Positions 44,004 to 56,848 of a stretch of 64,000 nucleotides of DNA are shown piece by piece. The position numbers were made by a program, and so were the translations under genes. The first letter of the stretch is position 1. The number at the start of each line of letters is the position of its first letter. The notes under the pieces were generated by a model. It was not told the origin of the DNA. It was given only the letters and a program-made list of their open reading frames with translations, and searched no databases. The DNA is from Comamonadaceae bacterium ALPHA2B (GTDB lineage: Bacteria > Pseudomonadota > Gammaproteobacteria > Burkholderiales > Burkholderiaceae_C), in assembly GCA_005503065.1 (NCBI GenBank), contig SCOE01000006.1, forward strand, positions 178,897-242,896, given 5' to 3'.

Positions 44004-44606
44004 TTATCGCAAGGCGGCGCCCAGCCACCTGTCCCAAAGACTCTGCACCTGTCCGGCGAGTTCCTGCACCGTGACGCCGTCGTTGAAGAGAACGGCGTCG
44101 GCGGCGGCGCGGCGCGCGGCGCGCGTGGCCTGCTGTGCGATGACAGCCCGGATCGCATCGTCGCTCCATCCGGAGCGGGCCGTCACGCGTTCACGCTGCG
44201 TCTGGGTGCTGGCGTCGACGACCAGCACCTTGTCGACGAGGCGCCGCCAACGCCCGGACTCGACCAGCAGCGGGACGTCGAAGACGACCGCTGGAGCTTC
44301 GGCCAGGCCGGCCTGGCGTTCGCACTCGGCGCCGATGAGCGGGTGAAGGATGCTTTCGAGCACCCGTTTGGCTGCGGCATCGGCAAAGACCCGCTCTCTC
44401 ATGCGGACCCGGTCGAGAGCCCCGGTCGCGTCGGCCATGTCAGGACCGAAGGCCTGAACCAGCGCCGGCATGGCCGGGCCGCCCGCCACCGTCAGCGATC
44501 GTGCGATGGCGTCGGTGTCGACGATGGCTGCGCCCAGTGCCTGCAACAGGGCAGACACGGTGCTCTTTCCGCTCCCGATGCCTCCGGTCAGGCCGATGCG
44601 CCGCAT
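44004..44606 (-). CDS. coaE: Dephospho-CoA kinase CoaE
   Basis: 200 residues from ATG 44606. P-loop GLTGGIGSGKSTV and the Asp in VDTDAIAR are intact. It catalyses the last step of CoA synthesis. It follows pilD by 11 bases, as in most betaproteobacteria. Confidence 0.95.
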   Translation of the reverse strand: MRRIGLTGGIGSGKSTVSALLQALGAAIVDTDAIARSLTVAGGPAMPALVQAFGPDMADATGALDRVRMRERVFADAAAKRVLESILHPLIGAECERQAGLAEAPAVVFDVPLLVESGRWRRLVDKVLVVDASTQTQRERVTARSGWSDDAIRAVIAQQATRAARRAAADAVLFNDGVTVQELAGQVQSLWDRWLGAALR

Positions 44607-44617
44607 GCCGCGTCCCG

Positions 44618-45583
44618 TCAGCCGATCAGCGCGTTGAACGGGAAGGCGAAAGGCGCCCAGGCCCGGACGGTGTCGGGACCGATGGCCAGGCAGACCAGGC
44701 CGGCTCCGGCGAGGAAGGGGCCGAAGGAGATCGGGATGTCCTTGTGGGCGAGCCGCCCGGCCATGAGCAGCAGGCCGCCCAGCACGGCACCCACCAGCGA
44801 CGAGACCAGGACGATCGCGATCAGGTAGTCCGCACCGAGCCATGCGCCCAGGGCTGCCAGGAGCTTGAAATCGCCGAATCCCATCCCTTCCTTGCCGGTC
44901 GCCAGCCGGTAGAGATGGAAGATCAGCCACAGGCCGAGGTAGCCTGCCACGGCACCCCAGACGGCGCTGGCCAGCGGGACGCCCGTGAGGCCGCTGGCAG
45001 AGGCGACCAGCCCGAGCCAGAGAAGAAGGTAGTTGAGCGAGTCGGGCAGCAACTGCGTGTCGAGGTCGATCATGAACTGGCACACGAGCAGGGCGCAGAA
45101 CGCTGCCCAAGCGGCCCCGGTGAGGGTGAGCCCGAAGCGCCACGCGCACAGGGCGAACAGGGCGCCGGTCACGAGTTCGACCGCCGGGTAGCGCCAGCCG
45201 ATCGGCGTGCCGCAGGCCGAGCAGCGGGCGCGCAGCACCAGGAAGCTCAGAACCGGGATGTTCTCGTACCAGCGGATGCCATGGCCGCAGTGCCCGCAGC
45301 GCGAAGCCGGTCGCGCCAGGCCCAATGGCGGCAACGCATCGACCTGCTGGAGTGCCTCGTCGGCATGGGCCACCAGGGGGGGCGGTGCCGCCGACGCCGT
45401 ACCGAACACCAGTTGCCAGAGGCTCGGCACCTGCTGACTCGAGGAGAGGTTGGCCATCGCATCGGTGAGCCAGCCCCGGTAGAGCATCTTCGGCAGGCGG
45501 TGGATGACGACGTTGAGGAAGCTGCCGATGAGCAGGCCCAGGACGCCGCCGACGGCAGCGTCGAGCAGCAGGGCGTCCCGCAT
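44618..45583 (-). CDS. pilD: Prepilin peptidase PilD
   Basis: 321 residues. A four-Cys zinc motif, CGHC and CSAC, lies after the first helix, and the catalytic Asp pairs are in FMIDLDTQLLPD and GFGDFKLL. A 50-residue insert with unusual Ser/Ala/Pro content (residues about 45-95) precedes the zinc motif. It cleaves and methylates type IV pilin and type II secretion pseudopilins. Its ATG overlaps the pilC stop (TGATG). Confidence 0.93.
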   Translation of the reverse strand: MRDALLLDAAVGGVLGLLIGSFLNVVIHRLPKMLYRGWLTDAMANLSSSQQVPSLWQLVFGTASAAPPPLVAHADEALQQVDALPPLGLARPASRCGHCGHGIRWYENIPVLSFLVLRARCSACGTPIGWRYPAVELVTGALFALCAWRFGLTLTGAAWAAFCALLVCQFMIDLDTQLLPDSLNYLLLWLGLVASASGLTGVPLASAVWGAVAGYLGLWLIFHLYRLATGKEGMGFGDFKLLAALGAWLGADYLIAIVLVSSLVGAVLGGLLLMAGRLAHKDIPISFGPFLAGAGLVCLAIGPDTVRAWAPFAFPFNALIG

Positions 45584-46806
45584 CAGACGACTTGGCCGAG
45601 CTTGAAGATGGGCAGGTACATCGACACGACGATCCCGCCGATCACCGTGCCGAGGATCACGATGATGATCGGCTCCATCAGGCTCGAGAGCCCGGCGACC
45701 ATGTCGTCGACTTCCTGTTCGTAGAAGTCGGCCGCCTTGCCCAGCATGTGGTCGATCGAGCCCGACTCCTCGCCGATGGCAGTCATCTGCAACACCATCG
45801 AGGGAAAGAGATTGGCGTTGGTCATCGCCGCGGTCAGGCTGGTGCCGGTCGAGACCTCCTGCTGGATCTTGACCGTGGCGTCGCCGTACACGGTGTTGCC
45901 CGAAGCGCCACCGACGGAATCGAGGGCCTCGACCAGCGGCACGCCGGCCGCGAACATGGTGGCGAGCGTGCGGGTCCAGCGCGCCACGCAGGACTTGTCG
46001 ATCAGCGCGCCGAAGATCGGCAGCTTGAGCAGCAGCCGGTCCATGAATCGCTGCACGCGCTCGTTGCGCTTCCAGGCCTGGATGAAGAAGTAGAGGCCGC
46101 CGCCGATGACGCCGAAGATGAGCCACCAGTAGGCAACGAAGAATTCGCTCACGGCTATCACGAACAGGGTGGGCGCGGGCAGGTCGGCTCCGAAGGAGGT
46201 GAACACCTGCTTGAAGGCCGGGATCACGAAGAGCATGATGATGGCCACGACCACGAAGGCCACCACGATCACGGCGGTCGGGTACATCAGGGCCGACTTG
46301 ATCTTCGACTTGATGGCTTCCGTCTTCTCCATGTAGGTGGCGAGACGGTCCAGCAGGTCTTCCAGGATACCGGCCGCCTCGCCGGCTTCGACCAGGTTGC
46401 AGTACAGGTTGTCGAAGTACTTCGGGAACTTGCGGAAGGCCGACGACAGCGAGGTGCCGGTCTCGACGTCCGTGCGGATGTCGTTGAGCAGCCGGGTGAC
46501 GTTGGCGTTGGCATTGCCGCGCCCGACGATGTCGAAGGCCTGCAGCAACGGCACGCCGGCCTTCATCATGGTGGCGAGCTGGCGGGTGAAGATGGCGATG
46601 TCCTTGGGCTTGATGGCCTTGCCCGAGCGCATGCGGCGCTTCTTGATCTTCGATGCCAGCACACCCTGGCGGCGCAGGCTGGCCTGCACCTGGTTCTCGC
46701 CAGAGGCGCGCATTTCGCCGCGCACCACCTTGCCGTTGCGATCCCGCCCTTCCCACTCGTAGATGGTTTCCTTGGCGTTTCTACTGGTTTGAACGGCGGT
46801 TGCCAT
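45583..46806 (-). CDS. pilC: Type IV pilus inner-membrane platform protein PilC
   Basis: 407 residues from ATG 46806, with GGAG six bases upstream. Two GspF/PilC domains: KPKDIAIFTRQLATMMKAG and ARWTRTLATMFAAGVPLVEAL, each followed by membrane helices. It couples the assembly ATPase to pilin assembly. pilB lies 19 bases upstream. Confidence 0.95.
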   Translation of the reverse strand: MATAVQTSRNAKETIYEWEGRDRNGKVVRGEMRASGENQVQASLRRQGVLASKIKKRRMRSGKAIKPKDIAIFTRQLATMMKAGVPLLQAFDIVGRGNANANVTRLLNDIRTDVETGTSLSSAFRKFPKYFDNLYCNLVEAGEAAGILEDLLDRLATYMEKTEAIKSKIKSALMYPTAVIVVAFVVVAIIMLFVIPAFKQVFTSFGADLPAPTLFVIAVSEFFVAYWWLIFGVIGGGLYFFIQAWKRNERVQRFMDRLLLKLPIFGALIDKSCVARWTRTLATMFAAGVPLVEALDSVGGASGNTVYGDATVKIQQEVSTGTSLTAAMTNANLFPSMVLQMTAIGEESGSIDHMLGKAADFYEQEVDDMVAGLSSLMEPIIIVILGTVIGGIVVSMYLPIFKLGQVV

Positions 46807-46825
46807 GCGAATCTCCAATGTCGCG

Positions 46826-48559
46826 TCACTCGTTGGTGACGCCGACCACTTCCTCGAGCGAGGTCAGCCCCTGCATGACCTTCTGCAGGCCAGAGCGGCG
46901 CAGGGAGCGCACGCCTTCGCGTTCCGCCTGGGCGGCGATGTCCAGCGCACTGCCGTCGCGCAGGATGATCTTCTGAATCTCTTCGCTGATCGGCATCACC
47001 TGGTAGATGCCGACCCGCCCCTTGTAGCCGCCGTTGCAGGCAGAGCAGCCGACCGGTTTGTAGGGTTTCCAGGACCCGTCGAGCTCGGCCTCCTTGAAGC
47101 CCGCGTCGAGCAACGCCTGCCGCGGGATCTCGGGGGCCGGCGCCTTGCAGTTCCCGCACAGGCGCCGCGCCAGGCGCTGCGCGGTGATCAGGATCACGCT
47201 GGAGGCAATGTTGAAGGGCGCGATGCCCATGTTGCGCATCCGCGTGAGCGTGGTCGGCGCGTCGTTGGTGTGCAGCGTCGACAGCACCAGGTGACCGGTC
47301 TGCGCAGCCTTGATGGAGATGTCGGCGGTCTCGAGGTCGCGGATTTCGCCGACCATGATGATGTCGGGATCCTGGCGCAGGAAGGCGCGCAGCGCGGCCG
47401 CGAAGGTGAGGCCGGCGCGTTCGTTGACGTTGACCTGGTTGACGCCCGGCAGGTTGATTTCCGACGGGTCCTCGGCCGTGGCGATGTTGACACCCGGCTT
47501 GTTGAGCAGGTTGAGGCAGGTGTACAGCGAAACCGTCTTGCCCGACCCGGTGGGGCCGGTCACCAGGATCATGCCGTAAGGACGGCCGATGGCGTCCAGC
47601 AGCCGCTGCTTTTCCTCGGGGTCGTAGCCGAGCGCGTCGATGCCAAGGCGTGCGCTGCTCGGGTCGAGGATACGGATCACGATCTTCTCGCCGAACAGGG
47701 TCGGCAAGGTGCTGACGCGGAAGTCGATGACCCGGTCCGGCCCAACCTTGAGCTTCATGCGGCCGTCCTGCGGCACGCGCTTTTCGGAGATGTCGAGCTT
47801 CGAGATGACCTTGATGCGGGAGGACAGCTTGTCCTTGATCACCACCGGCGGGCTCGCGACCTCGCGCAGTTCCCCGTCGACGCGAAAGCGCACGCGGTAG
47901 TTGTGCTCGTAGGGCTCGAAATGGATGTCTGACGCCCGCATGCTGAATGCGTCCAGCAGCATCTTGTGCAGGAAGCGCACGACCGGCGCGTCCTCGACTT
48001 CGGCAGCGGCCTGGTCCGGCGCGTCCGAGGCCTCGGACGACGCCTCGTCGAACTCGAACTCGCCGCCGATGATGTTGTCGATGGTCTCGGCCGCACTCAC
48101 GGCGGCGGCTTCCACCATGCGCGACAACTTGTCGTATTCGGCGATGACCCAGTCCACCCCCATCTGGGAGGCGAACTTGATCTTCTCCACCGCCTGCTGG
48201 TCCGATGGGTCGGCCGTGGCGACGATGAGGCGGTTGTTCCGCTTGCCAAGGACGACGATGCGGTAGGACTGGCACAACTTGCTGTCCAGCAGATCCTTGG
48301 GCAGCCGCTGGGGGTCGATGGCGTCGAGGTCCAGCAATGGCGCGCCGAAAGCGCTGGACAGGGTGTGTGCGAGATCGGATGCCGAAACGGCGCCGCTGCC
48401 GGTCAGTTCGGCGATGAAGCTGCTGCGTGAGGTGCGCGACTTCTGATAAATCTCTTCAGCCGCCTTGGCCTGCAGCTTGCCAGCCGAAATCAGTGCACGG
48501 GCCAGCCCCGGCAGGGCGACGGAAGCACTTTCTTTGGCAAGGGGGTCGGCAGCAGCCAT
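46826..48559 (-). CDS. pilB: Type IV pilus assembly ATPase PilB
   Basis: 577 residues. Walker A is GPTGSGKTVSLYTCLNLL; Asp box, Walker B and His box follow (ILRQDPDIIMVGEIRD-like and LVLSTLHTNDA). Zinc-binding CGNC and CSAC lie near the C terminus. It powers pilus extension. First gene of the pilB-pilC-pilD-coaE run. Confidence 0.96.
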   Translation of the reverse strand: MAAADPLAKESASVALPGLARALISAGKLQAKAAEEIYQKSRTSRSSFIAELTGSGAVSASDLAHTLSSAFGAPLLDLDAIDPQRLPKDLLDSKLCQSYRIVVLGKRNNRLIVATADPSDQQAVEKIKFASQMGVDWVIAEYDKLSRMVEAAAVSAAETIDNIIGGEFEFDEASSEASDAPDQAAAEVEDAPVVRFLHKMLLDAFSMRASDIHFEPYEHNYRVRFRVDGELREVASPPVVIKDKLSSRIKVISKLDISEKRVPQDGRMKLKVGPDRVIDFRVSTLPTLFGEKIVIRILDPSSARLGIDALGYDPEEKQRLLDAIGRPYGMILVTGPTGSGKTVSLYTCLNLLNKPGVNIATAEDPSEINLPGVNQVNVNERAGLTFAAALRAFLRQDPDIIMVGEIRDLETADISIKAAQTGHLVLSTLHTNDAPTTLTRMRNMGIAPFNIASSVILITAQRLARRLCGNCKAPAPEIPRQALLDAGFKEAELDGSWKPYKPVGCSACNGGYKGRVGIYQVMPISEEIQKIILRDGSALDIAAQAEREGVRSLRRSGLQKVMQGLTSLEEVVGVTNE

Positions 48560-48675
48560 TCAGCAGATGTAAAAGACGTGAAAAAGTGATTCACGATCAT
48601 CGCTGATCGACTTGGCGCTGTAAATCGCAAGGCCGCAACAGTTTTGCGCAGCATTCCGCATTACATGACCAAGAC

Positions 48676-48752
48676 TGGTCGGGGTGAGAGGATTCGAACC
48701 TCCGGCCTCTACGTCCCGAACGTAGCGCTCTACCAGGCTAAGCTACACCCCG
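48676..48752 (-). tRNA. tRNA-Pro (anticodon CGG)
   Basis: The minus strand folds into a 77-nt cloverleaf. The acceptor stem is CGGGGTG with CACCCCG, the anticodon stem CTACG/CGTAG carries the loop TTCGGGA, with anticodon CGG, and the T loop is GGTTCGAATCC. The CCA end is encoded. It reads CCG, the common Pro codon in this GC-rich genome. Confidence 0.97.
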
Positions 48753-48788
48753 ATGTGCCAGATTTGAAACTCGACCTTCGCTGGTGAC

Positions 48789-49775
48789 TTAGGCTCGGCG
48801 TTCAAGCAACTGAGCCGCCAATTGTAGCAAACCTTCGGTGAAGGAATTGGCCGGCAGCATCGCCAACGCGTCGATCGCGCGTTGCGCTTCGGCTGCCGCC
48901 GCGACGCGCGTGGCGTCGAGCGCGCCGGTTTCCTTCACCACGGCAATGAGCTGGGGCAACCGGCTGACGTCGCCTTGCTGGATCGCGCTGCGGACCAGTT
49001 CTGCCTGCTCGGGACGGCCGCGCTGCATGGCAAGAATGAGAGGCAGCGTTGTCTTGCCTTCGCGCAGGTCATCGCCCACGTTCTTGCCTGTCTCGGCGGC
49101 GTCGCCCGCGTAGTCGAGAACGTCGTCGACCACCTGGAATGCCGTCCCCAGCGCCTGCCCATATCGAGCGCAGGCGGCCTCCATGTCGGGTGGGACGCCC
49201 GCCAGAACGGCGGCGAGCTGGGTGCTGGCTTCGAAAAGCTTGGCGGTCTTGGAGCGGATGACGTGCAGGTAGGCCGTCTCGTCCAGCGATGCGTCCCCCA
49301 TGTTCATCAGCTGGAGCACCTCGCCTTCGGCGATCACGTTGGTCGCGTCGGCCAGGATTTCCATCACGCGCATGTCGCGCGAGTCCAGCATCATCTGGAA
49401 AGCGCGCGAGTACAGGAAATCGCCCACCAGCACGCTTGCGGCATTGCCGAAGAACTCGTTGGCCGTGGGGCGCCCGCGCCGCATCGTGGATTCGTCGACG
49501 ACGTCGTCGTGCAGCAGGGTGGCGGTATGGATGAATTCCACCACCGCGGCCAGGTTGAAGCGTTGCTCGCCGGTATAGCCCAGGGCGCCGCACATCAGCA
49601 GCAGCAGCGCGGGCCGCAGGCGCTTCCCCCCGGCGGCGATGATGTACCTGGATACTTGGCTCACCAGGGGCACCCCGGTGTCCAGGCGAGCCGAGATTAC
49701 CTTGTCCACCTCGGCCATGTCGCCGGCGATGAGGTCCAGGGCGGCGGAACTGGCGGAGCGGGTAGGGGCGGACAA
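48789..49775 (-). CDS. ispB: Octaprenyl diphosphate synthase IspB
   Basis: 328 residues from TTG 49775. Other starts further up would add a Pro/Arg-rich stretch, and the TTG gives the SAPTRS opening known in the family. The first Asp-rich motif is HDDVVDESTMRRGRP and the second VVDDVLDYAGD. It makes the side chain of ubiquinone. It lies downstream of no obvious ATG, so start choice is uncertain. Confidence 0.88.
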   Translation of the reverse strand: MSAPTRSASSAALDLIAGDMAEVDKVISARLDTGVPLVSQVSRYIIAAGGKRLRPALLLLMCGALGYTGEQRFNLAAVVEFIHTATLLHDDVVDESTMRRGRPTANEFFGNAASVLVGDFLYSRAFQMMLDSRDMRVMEILADATNVIAEGEVLQLMNMGDASLDETAYLHVIRSKTAKLFEASTQLAAVLAGVPPDMEAACARYGQALGTAFQVVDDVLDYAGDAAETGKNVGDDLREGKTTLPLILAMQRGRPEQAELVRSAIQQGDVSRLPQLIAVVKETGALDATRVAAAAEAQRAIDALAMLPANSFTEGLLQLAAQLLERRA

Positions 49776-49886
49776 GGGCAGCGGCGCCGAGGGCGCGAGG
49801 GATCGGGAAAGGCGTGGATTATAGGGAGCGGGCCCGGGCGGCCCGGCGAAGAGCGCGCGCAGCTGGCGGATGCGCCCTCGGCATGG

Positions 49887-49892
49887 TATAGT
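49887..49892 (+). promoter_or_regulatory. Probable -10 element for rplU-rpmA
   Basis: TGGTATAGT contains a TATAGT hexamer with an extended TG upstream. The -35 region is weak (TGGCGG at about 17 bases). Confidence 0.35.
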
Positions 49893-49925
49893 GGAAGGCT
49901 TCGCAGAATTCGCTGCGGAGCCATC

Positions 49926-49948
49926 TTCCAGGAACCCTGTTCCTGGAA
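49926..49948 (+). promoter_or_regulatory. Stem-loop in the rplU leader
   Basis: TTCCAGGAAC (49926-49935), loop CCT, GTTCCTGGAA (49939-49948): a perfect ten-base stem 18 bases before rplU. It may regulate L21 translation, for example by ribosomal-protein feedback. Confidence 0.55.
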
Positions 49949-49965
49949 TACCAAGAAGGGTCCCT

Positions 49966-50277
49966 ATGTACGCGGTCATAAAAACCGGTGGCAAGCAGTA
50001 TCGCGTTGCTTCCGGCGAAAAAATCAAAGTAGAACAGATTGCTGCGGACGTTGGCCAGGAAATCGTGATCGACCAGGTTCTGGCCGTCGGCAACGGCGCT
50101 GAAATCAAGGTCGGCACCCCCCTGGTGTCCGGCGCAACCGTCACGGCCACGGTCGTGGCGCATGGCAAGCACGACAAGGTTCGCATCTTCAAGATGCGCC
50201 GTCGCAAGCACTATCAGAAACGCCAAGGCCATCGCCAGCAGTTCACCGAACTGCAAATCGGCGCGATTGCCGGCTAA
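49966..50277 (+). CDS. rplU: 50S ribosomal protein L21
   Basis: 103 residues from ATG 49966 (AAGAAGGG before it). [20 protein letters not shown] and [20 protein letters not shown] are L21 signatures. First of rplU-rpmA-obgE. Confidence 0.97.
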   Translation: MYAVIKTGGKQYRVASGEKIKVEQIAADVGQEIVIDQVLAVGNGAEIKVGTPLVSGATVTATVVAHGKHDKVRIFKMRRRKHYQKRQGHRQQFTELQIGAIAG

Positions 50278-50292
50278 TCGGAGCAGGACACC

Positions 50293-50550
50293 ATGGCACA
50301 GAAAAAAGGCGGCGGCTCTACGCGAAACGGGCGCGATTCCAAGCCCAAGATGCTCGGCGTGAAGGCATTCGGCGGCCAGGTCGTCAGCGCCGGTTCGATC
50401 ATCGTGCGCCAGCGCGGCACCCGCATGCACGCCGGCGTGAACGTCGGCGTCGGCAAGGACCACACCCTGTTCGCACTGGTCGACGGTCGCATCTCCTTCG
50501 GCACCAAGGGTGCGCTGAACAAGCACACGGTCAGCCTGACCCCGGTCTGA
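50293..50550 (+). CDS. rpmA: 50S ribosomal protein L27
   Basis: 85 residues, starting [16 protein letters not shown], with [17 protein letters not shown]. It lies near the peptidyl-transferase centre. Fifteen bases after rplU. Confidence 0.97.
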   Translation: MAQKKGGGSTRNGRDSKPKMLGVKAFGGQVVSAGSIIVRQRGTRMHAGVNVGVGKDHTLFALVDGRISFGTKGALNKHTVSLTPV

Positions 50551-50577
50551 GCTTCCTCGGAAGTCCAGCCCACCTCC

Positions 50578-50601
50578 GAAGCCCCGCCCTGTCGGGGCTT
50601 C
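50578..50601 (+). terminator. Terminator-like hairpin after rpmA
   Basis: GAAGCCCCG (50578-50586) pairs with CGGGGCTTC (50593-50601). The following GTCATTT has few T, so it is a weak terminator or an mRNA-end hairpin before obgE. Confidence 0.6.
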
Positions 50602-50671
50602 GTCATTTCCGGGTCCTGCATGGCGCGACCCATCCTTTGCCCGAGCCGCGCCGACTGCGCCGCGTTTGTAA

Positions 50672-51751
<1,080 letters not shown>

Positions 51752-51762
51752 CCGATCCAGTT

Positions 51763-51779
51763 GCTATCGAATCGATAGC
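51763..51779. repeat. GCTAT-type repeat (copy 4), core only
   Basis: GCTATCGAATCGATAGC, 17 bases, between obgE and proB. Confidence 0.65.
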
Positions 51780-51814
51780 ATTCTGTTCAATACCCACGCT
51801 CGCTCTCGGCTTGT

Positions 51815-52963
51815 ATGACTTCGAATTCCTTCACTTCCACCGTTCTGCGCGATGCACGTCGCATCGTGGTCAAGGTGGGCTCCAGCCTGGTCACCAACGA
51901 GGGGCGCGGACTCGACGAGCAGGCCATCGGTGAGTGGTGCCGACAATTGGCGGCGCTGGTGCGCGACGGCCGCGAGGTGGTGATGGTGTCCAGCGGCGCC
52001 GTCGCCGAAGGCATGAAGCGCCTGGGCTGGACCAGCCGGCCCAAGGAGGTCAACGAACTCCAGGCCGCTGCCGCGGTGGGCCAGATGGGCCTGGCGCAGA
52101 TCTACGAGACCAAGCTGCGCGAGAACGGCCTGGGCAGTGCCCAGGTGCTGCTGACCCATGCCGACCTGGCGGACCGCGAGCGCTACCTCAATGGCCGCTC
52201 GACCCTGCTCACCTTGCTGGGCCTGGGGGTGGTGCCGGTGATCAACGAGAACGACACGGTCGTCAACGACGAGATCAAGTTCGGCGACAACGACACGCTC
52301 GGCGCGCTGGTGGCCAACCTCGTGGAGGCCGATGCGCTGGTGATCCTCACGGACCAGAAGGGCCTGTACACCGCCGATCCGCGCAGAGACCCGGCGGCCA
52401 CCTTCGTTCACGAGGCCCAGGCCGGCGATCCCGCGCTCGAAGCGATGGCCGGCGGCGCCGGCTCGAGCATCGGTCGCGGCGGCATGATCACGAAGATCCT
52501 TGCCGCCAAGCGGGCGGCCGCCTCCGGCGCGTCGACCGTCATCGCCTGGGGCCGCGAGCCGGACGCGCTGCTGCGCCTCGCCGCGGGCGAATCCATCGGC
52601 ACCCTGCTGGTCGCGCAGACCGCCAAGCACCAGGCGCGCAAGCGGTGGATGGCCGACCACCTGCAGATGCGCGGCTCGGTCACGGTCGATGCGGGCGCCG
52701 CCGCCAAAGTGCGCGGCGAGGGCAAGAGCCTGCTGCCGATTGGCATGACGGCGGTGGAGGGCGATTTCTCGCGCGGGGACGTGATTGCCATCCGCGACCC
52801 GCAGGGCATCGAACTGGCACGCGGCCTGGCCAACTACTCGAGCGCCGAGGCGCGGCTGCTGTGCCGCAGGCCCTCGTCCGACTTCGAGCGCCTGCTGGGC
52901 TACGCGGCGGAGCCCGAGATGGTCCACCGCGACAACATGGTGCTCATGCCCGCAGCGACCTGA
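51815..52963 (+). CDS. proB: Glutamate 5-kinase ProB
   Basis: 382 residues. The kinase domain ([47 protein letters not shown]) is followed by a C-terminal PUA domain (about 290-380). It catalyses the first step of proline synthesis. Codirectional with obgE. Confidence 0.96.
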   Translation: MTSNSFTSTVLRDARRIVVKVGSSLVTNEGRGLDEQAIGEWCRQLAALVRDGREVVMVSSGAVAEGMKRLGWTSRPKEVNELQAAAAVGQMGLAQIYETKLRENGLGSAQVLLTHADLADRERYLNGRSTLLTLLGLGVVPVINENDTVVNDEIKFGDNDTLGALVANLVEADALVILTDQKGLYTADPRRDPAATFVHEAQAGDPALEAMAGGAGSSIGRGGMITKILAAKRAAASGASTVIAWGREPDALLRLAAGESIGTLLVAQTAKHQARKRWMADHLQMRGSVTVDAGAAAKVRGEGKSLLPIGMTAVEGDFSRGDVIAIRDPQGIELARGLANYSSAEARLLCRRPSSDFERLLGYAAEPEMVHRDNMVLMPAAT

Positions 52964-52973
52964 GAGCGGCCCC

Positions 52974-53513
52974 TTATCGCATCAGGATCTCGGGCCGCTT
53001 GAGCTCCCGCACCATGTCGCTGACCGACACGCGCGGCGCGTTGCCGCGGCACAGCGACTGCTTGGCCAGTTCCGACGTGTAGATCGAATTGCGGTCGTCG
53101 ATCTTCTTCCACTCTGCGTCCGGGACCGGCGACCAGCCGTCGCCGCCGTAGCGCGCGTAGGTCTTGTACTCGTCGGTCGAGCAGCGCACGGCCTCGTAGA
53201 AGGCATTGGTCGCATTGCCCGCCTCCCGGTAGGCCACGATGACATAGCGGACCACCCCGTCGGGCGTGAGCTGCATCGTCTGCGGATCGACGCCGAACTT
53301 GAGGCTCATGTATGGCGGCATGGACAGGGGGACGAGGCGCTTGAGGTCGAATGCCGGTGGTGGCGGTGCCTCCGTCTCCTTCCACTCGCCGCGTTCCACG
53401 CCCTTGTGGTTCAGGTCTTCGCCGCGCTCGAGCTTGCGGTAAGGGTCCTCCGCAAACGCGGCGCCCGAAACGAGCGCCAGCACGGCAACGAGCGCCAGGC
53501 TAGCGAGGCGCAT
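52974..53513 (-). CDS. CNP1-like secreted protein
   Basis: 179 residues from ATG 53513. A signal peptide ends at AFA-E (about residue 22). The mature part has [20 protein letters not shown] and [16 protein letters not shown], the CNP1-like pattern. Function unknown. It overlaps the end of rppH by 14 bases. Confidence 0.75.
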   Translation of the reverse strand: MRLASLALVAVLALVSGAAFAEDPYRKLERGEDLNHKGVERGEWKETEAPPPPAFDLKRLVPLSMPPYMSLKFGVDPQTMQLTPDGVVRYVIVAYREAGNATNAFYEAVRCSTDEYKTYARYGGDGWSPVPDAEWKKIDDRNSIYTSELAKQSLCRGNAPRVSVSDMVRELKRPEILMR

Positions 53514-54183
53514 GCACCCCATCGGGTGCGGAAGGCGGGGAAGCGGCGGAAGGCGGTGCAGCATGGGAAGAGGACGAGGCGTTGGGATCGGGGTCGAAGG
53601 TTGCCCCCGGTGGAAGTTCGAAGGCCGGCTCGGCGCCGGCCATGGATGGGATATGGCGCTCGGCCTCGCGGCCCCGCATGCCGCTGCGCAGGAAACGGTT
53701 GCGCGTGTCCAGGCGAGGCAGGAAGCGCGCCAGCTCGGTCAGGGCCATCTCGTAGACGCCGCGCTTGAATTCGACCACCACGTCCAGCGGGACCCAGTAG
53801 TCGTGCCATCGCCAGGCGTCGAATTCGGGATGGTCGGTGGCGCGCAGGTTCAGGTCCCAGTCGTGGCCCACCAATTGCAGCAGGTACCAGATCTGCTTCT
53901 GGCCCTTGTAGTGGCCGCGGGCGTCGCGGCGGATGAAGCGATCGGGCACCTCGTAGCGCAACCAGTCGCGCGTGCGGGCGACGATGCGGACATGCTCGGG
54001 CAGGAGGCCGACCTCCTCGTGCAGTTCCCTGAACATGGCCTGTTCGGGTGTCTCGCCCCGATCGATCCCGCCCTGCGGAAATTGCCAGGAATGGGTGCGG
54101 ATGCGCTTGCCCCAAAAAACCTGGTTCTTCTGGTTGAGCAGGACGATGCCGACGTTGGGCCTGAAGCCGTCCCGGTCAAGCAT
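53500..54183 (-). CDS. rppH: RNA pyrophosphohydrolase RppH
   Basis: 227 residues from ATG 54183. The Nudix box reads [20 protein letters not shown], followed by VGL. RppH removes pyrophosphate from 5'-triphosphate mRNA. A long Ser/Ala/Pro-rich C-terminal tail of about 50 residues extends it beyond E. coli length. Confidence 0.93.
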   Translation of the reverse strand: MLDRDGFRPNVGIVLLNQKNQVFWGKRIRTHSWQFPQGGIDRGETPEQAMFRELHEEVGLLPEHVRIVARTRDWLRYEVPDRFIRRDARGHYKGQKQIWYLLQLVGHDWDLNLRATDHPEFDAWRWHDYWVPLDVVVEFKRGVYEMALTELARFLPRLDTRNRFLRSGMRGREAERHIPSMAGAEPAFELPPGATFDPDPNASSSSHAAPPSAASPPSAPDGVHAPR

Positions 54184-54316
54184 AATCAAACCCCAATTTT
54201 TGAACTGGTTCGATTATGCATAGATGCATGAGGGGGCGCACCCCGCGTCGACCAGCCAGGGCCGTGCATGCGGCCCTTTGTTTTTCAGCCTGCCTGACCG
54301 CTCCCCGACGCGACCG

Positions 54317-56062
<1,746 letters not shown>

Positions 56063-56120
56063 GCCCCCGCCCGGCCGCTCCGAAGGGGCTCGCACCGCAG
56101 GCGAAGCCGAAGGTACTCCA

Positions 56121-56780
56121 ATGAGCCTGACGCCGGGCCTGTCGCGCCGGGGCCTGCTGCTGGCCGCGGCCGGCGCGCCCGCCGTGCTGACCTGGCCCGG
56201 CGCTGCCTGGGCCGGCGCGCAGATCGAGGAGCCGCTGATCGACTCGGCGCGTACCGCGCTCTCGGCCGCGATCCACAACACCGCGCCGCCGGTGCCCGAG
56301 TTCAGCGACACCGAATCGCGCCTGCGCTACCTGCGGTGGCTGGGCGCCATGGGCGACCGCATCCGCCGCAAGGTGCCCGATCGGCAGGAGCGCATCGAAC
56401 TGCTGCAGACCATCTGGTACGAGGCACGGCGCTCCGGCCTGGAGGTGAGCATGGTGCTGGGCCTGATCCAGGTCGAGAGCAACTTCCGCAAGTTCGCCGT
56501 CTCCAGCGCCGGCGCGCGCGGCCTGATGCAGGTGATGCCCTTCTGGACGCGCGTGATCGGCGACGGCGACCCCGGCAAGCTGTTCCACATGCAGACCAAC
56601 CTGCGCTTCGGCTGCGTGATCCTGCGCCACTATCTGGACCGCGAGCGTGGCGACCTGTTCATGACGCTCGGCCGCTACAACGGCAGCCGCGGCCGGGCAC
56701 CGTATCCCGATGCGGTGTTCGCCAACCAGCGCAACTACGTCTTCGACGACCGGGCGCCGACGGCGGTCGCGCCGGGCTGA
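56121..56780 (+). CDS. Lytic transglycosylase, SLT domain
   Basis: 219 residues. N-terminal SRRGLLLAAAGAPAVL resembles a Tat-like signal. The SLT domain has the catalytic Glu in LIQVESNFRKFAVSSAGARG and YNGSRGRAPYPDAVFANQRN. It cleaves peptidoglycan in the periplasm. Confidence 0.88.
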   Translation: MSLTPGLSRRGLLLAAAGAPAVLTWPGAAWAGAQIEEPLIDSARTALSAAIHNTAPPVPEFSDTESRLRYLRWLGAMGDRIRRKVPDRQERIELLQTIWYEARRSGLEVSMVLGLIQVESNFRKFAVSSAGARGLMQVMPFWTRVIGDGDPGKLFHMQTNLRFGCVILRHYLDRERGDLFMTLGRYNGSRGRAPYPDAVFANQRNYVFDDRAPTAVAPG

Positions 56781-56783
56781 TCT

Positions 56784-56832
56784 GCTCCTGAATTGATAGC
56801 TGCCGGCGCCCGTCCCGCGGGCGCTGCAGGCC
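56784..56832. repeat. GCTAT-type repeat (copy 5), complete, between convergent genes
   Basis: GCTCCTGAATTGATAGC (56784-56800), then TGCCGGCGCCCGTCCCGCGG and GCGCTGCAGGCC. GCGCCC and GGGCGC form a hairpin. It lies between the transglycosylase gene and the convergent corC-like gene. Confidence 0.8.
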
Positions 56833-56848
56833 CAAAACGTTCAAAAAA

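Noticed and set aside
49870..49965. N-terminal extension of rplU
   Set aside because: The extra codons overlap the leader hairpin and do not match L21; the family start at 49966 has a good ribosome-binding site.
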